Shown piece after piece: positions 59,217-60,709 of a DNA stretch of 60,709 nucleotides. The translations under genes and the position numbers were made by a program. The notes beneath the pieces are model-generated. The model searched no databases. It was not told the DNA's origin and saw only the letters and a program-made list of their open reading frames with translations. The number at the start of each line of letters is the position of its first letter. The stretch's first letter is position 1. The DNA comes from Candidatus Aminicenantota bacterium (GTDB lineage: Bacteria > Acidobacteriota > Aminicenantia > JAMOAD01): NCBI GenBank assembly GCA_027061995.1, contig JAMOUT010000010.1, positions 1-60,709 on the forward strand, written 5' to 3'.

Positions 59217-60254
59217 ATGACTCTTAAAGAGTTGATAAAAGGTTATGAGTGTGAGATAAAAGGTGATATAAATTGTGAAATAAAAACAGTTAGAAGTATT
59301 GAAAATGCTGTTGAAGGAGACATTACTCTGCTTATTAAGAGAGGATACCTTAATATATTGGATAAAATTAAAGCTTCGGTAATAATTACAAAACATAGCT
59401 TCAGTAGAAAAATATTTGAGGAGAATTTTAAAGGCAAAGCTGTGGTTTTTTCCAAAAACCCCAGATTTTTATGGGCAAAAATTTTGGAAAAGATGTTCAC
59501 GGATAATATAAACTCTGAAATATCAAAAACCGCAATAATAGGTAAGAATGTTGTTTTGGGTAATAATGTTTCAATAGGGGATAATACTGTTATTGAAGAT
59601 GGTGTTGAAATAGGGGATGATACTATAATTAAACATAATATTACTATTGAAAAAAATGTTAGGATAGGAAAAAAATGTTTGATATACAGTAATGTTTCAA
59701 TTAGGAATGGTTGTATTATCGGTAATAGAGTTATTATTCATCCCGGAGTTATAATAGGCTCTGACGGTTTCGGGTATGCTCCGACTCAATCGGGTCCTTA
59801 TAAAATTCCGCAGGTTGGTATTGTCAGAATAGAGGATGATGTTGAGATAGGAGCTAATTCCTGTGTTGACAGAGCCGCCATGGAGGAAACTATTATAGGC
59901 AAAGGGGTTAAAATAGATAATCTTGTTCAAATAGGGCACAATGTTATTATCGGGAAAAACACTGTAATAGCAGGAAACACAGGGATAGCGGGCAGCACTA
60001 AAATCGGCGAAAATTGTTTGATTGGAGGCGCTGTTGGGATTGCGGATCATATTAAGATTGGAAACAATGTTAAAATAGCGGGGGGAACAGGTGTTACGGG
60101 TAGTGTCGAAGATAATAAAATAATAGCGGGTTATCCTATGATGGATATTAAAGTGTGGAGATTGGCTTTCGGAAACTTACGAAATTATCCTGATATTAAA
60201 AGAAAAATTGAGAAATTGGAAAGGGAGTTGGAAGAGATAAAAAAATCGGAATGA
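59217..60254 (+). CDS. lpxD: UDP-3-O-acylglucosamine N-acyltransferase LpxD
   Basis: A 345-residue enzyme of lipid A synthesis that adds the second acyl chain. The N-terminal uridine-binding domain (1-100) is followed by a left-handed beta helix of hexapeptide repeats (about 105-300), with [11 protein letters not shown], the catalytic His of QIGHNVIIG, and a C-terminal helix ([29 protein letters not shown]). It starts 1 nt after yihY. It shows the cell makes lipid A and therefore has an LPS-type outer membrane. Confidence 0.95.
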   Translation: MTLKELIKGYECEIKGDINCEIKTVRSIENAVEGDITLLIKRGYLNILDKIKASVIITKHSFSRKIFEENFKGKAVVFSKNPRFLWAKILEKMFTDNINSEISKTAIIGKNVVLGNNVSIGDNTVIEDGVEIGDDTIIKHNITIEKNVRIGKKCLIYSNVSIRNGCIIGNRVIIHPGVIIGSDGFGYAPTQSGPYKIPQVGIVRIEDDVEIGANSCVDRAAMEETIIGKGVKIDNLVQIGHNVIIGKNTVIAGNTGIAGSTKIGENCLIGGAVGIADHIKIGNNVKIAGGTGVTGSVEDNKIIAGYPMMDIKVWRLAFGNLRNYPDIKRKIEKLERELEEIKKSE

Positions 60255-60266
60255 TCAAAATCTGAA

Positions 60267-60614
60267 ATGATTAATGGTTATTCTTTCGGTAAAATAAATA
60301 TAAACGGTAAGATTTATACAAAAGATTTGATTATATATGATGATAAAGTTCAGGAAAATTGGTGGAGAGAAAAGGGACATTTTTTACAGTTAAAAGATAT
60401 CAAAGAGATACTAAACTTAAATCCCGATATAATTATAATAGGAAGAGGGTTTTTCGGAATGATGAAAGTTTCAAAAGAGGTGGTTGATAAATTAAAGGAA
60501 AAGGGGATAGAATATTATTTTAAAAAGAGTGGTAAAGCTGTTCAATTATATAATAAATTATCGTTAGATAATCCTGAAAAAGAGATTATTGCGGCTTTTC
60601 ATCTTACATGTTAA
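60267..60614 (+). CDS. Mth938/NDUFAF3-like domain protein
   Basis: A 115-residue single-domain protein: YSFGKININGKIYTKDLIIYDDKVQENWWREKGHFLQLKDI, PDIIIIGRGFFGMMKV and the final AAFHLTC. This is the Mth938 (DUF498) family; the eukaryotic relative NDUFAF3 helps assemble complex I, but the bacterial function is unknown. It is 12 nt after lpxD, without a clear ribosome site. Confidence 0.85.
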   Translation: MINGYSFGKININGKIYTKDLIIYDDKVQENWWREKGHFLQLKDIKEILNLNPDIIIIGRGFFGMMKVSKEVVDKLKEKGIEYYFKKSGKAVQLYNKLSLDNPEKEIIAAFHLTC

Positions 60615-60674
60615 TCTTATGAAACAAAAACAATGAATTATCGTATTTTTATATATACCAACCGGGAGGTTAAA

Positions 60675-60709
60675 ATGAGTGATAAAACTAAAATCGGTAT
60701 AATTATTTG
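60675..60709 (+). CDS. Start of an unidentified gene (cut by window edge)
   Basis: ATG at 60675 with GGGAGGT 5 nt upstream opens the frame MSDKTKIGIII. Eleven residues are too few to identify the protein; the hydrophobic strand after Lys would fit the first strand of an alpha/beta domain. Confidence 0.5.
   Translation, partial: MSDKTKIGIII

Noticed and set aside
1-60709. CRISPR arrays, tRNA, rRNA or prophage genes
   Set aside because: No regularly spaced repeats, cloverleaf-like segments, conserved rRNA stretches or phage genes were noticed on reading both strands; a tool-based scan could not be run here.

Overview
The window is strongly AT-rich bacterial DNA, densely coded, with Shine-Dalgarno sites of the AGGAGG type. 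The cell is a diderm: there is LpxD (lipid A), a LolA-like lipoprotein carrier, an outer-membrane barrel protein, MlaE/MlaF and SPOR/PDZ envelope proteins. It has type IV pilus or type II secretion parts (pseudopilins, prepilin peptidase, ComEA), chemotaxis-type signalling (CheW, CheY, PilZ, Roadblock/LC7), and a fermentative acyl-CoA to acid route (Rex, butyrate kinase, phosphate butyryltransferase). The c subunit of its ATP synthase carries the residues of a Na+-binding ring. This suggests an anaerobic, fermentative, possibly salt-adapted member of a poorly cultivated diderm lineage. I cannot assign a phylum from sequence alone. No rRNA, tRNA, CRISPR array, transposase or phage gene was found.

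Layout. 1-4742: end of a glycosyltransferase, comEA, then a divergent control region with two sigma-54-type promoters and three helically phased palindromes between them, four pseudopilin genes, a four-helix-bundle gene and a degenerate repeat region. 4743-8160 (minus): rph plus a pair of murein peptidases resembling the Helicobacter cell-shape enzymes Csd6 and Csd4. 8161-14708: gene relics, a membrane protein, an outer-membrane protein, class II aldolase, and two minus-strand genes of unclear role. 14994-20681: ABC exporter, TPR protein, prepilin peptidase, histidine kinase and prfB in one tight operon. 20791-23465: response regulator, histidine kinase and Roadblock proteins. 23669-26556: secreted alpha-galactosidase and an orphan gene between two noncoding repeat patches. 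26557-30747: sigma-54 activator with a pseudo-receiver, PilZ, CheW, CheY and LolA-like protein. 30777-32723: ECF sigma, anti-sigma and a membrane bactofilin-like protein. 32875-38926: DUF445 protein, ftsY and riboflavin genes, HEAT-like protein. 38959-42955 (minus): a five-gene operon with a GldA-like ATPase and a GldF/GldG-like fused permease. 43273-45938: rex-buk-ptb. 46314-52296: mlaEF, thiC, a TIM-barrel protein, a metallo-beta-lactamase-fold protein, and a phosphohexomutase. 52289-56312: FtsB-like, NfeD/slipin pair, SPOR protein and a degenerate GspE-like protein. 56373-60709: F0 genes atpZ-atpI-atpB-atpE, then yihY, lpxD, a Mth938-like gene and the start of another gene.

How it fits together. 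The sigma-54 promoters at comEA and the pseudopilins, and the sigma-54 activator at 27487, point to one regulatory circuit for pilus or DNA-uptake functions. Rex, with a candidate site over its own -35 box, probably ties the butyrate-kinase pathway to NADH level. Several genes lack a Shine-Dalgarno site but have a -10 box 5-7 nt before the ATG, so leaderless transcription appears to be in regular use. A perfect terminator-shaped hairpin sits inside the yihY coding region just after the F0 genes and may set the ratio of ATP synthase to downstream envelope genes.
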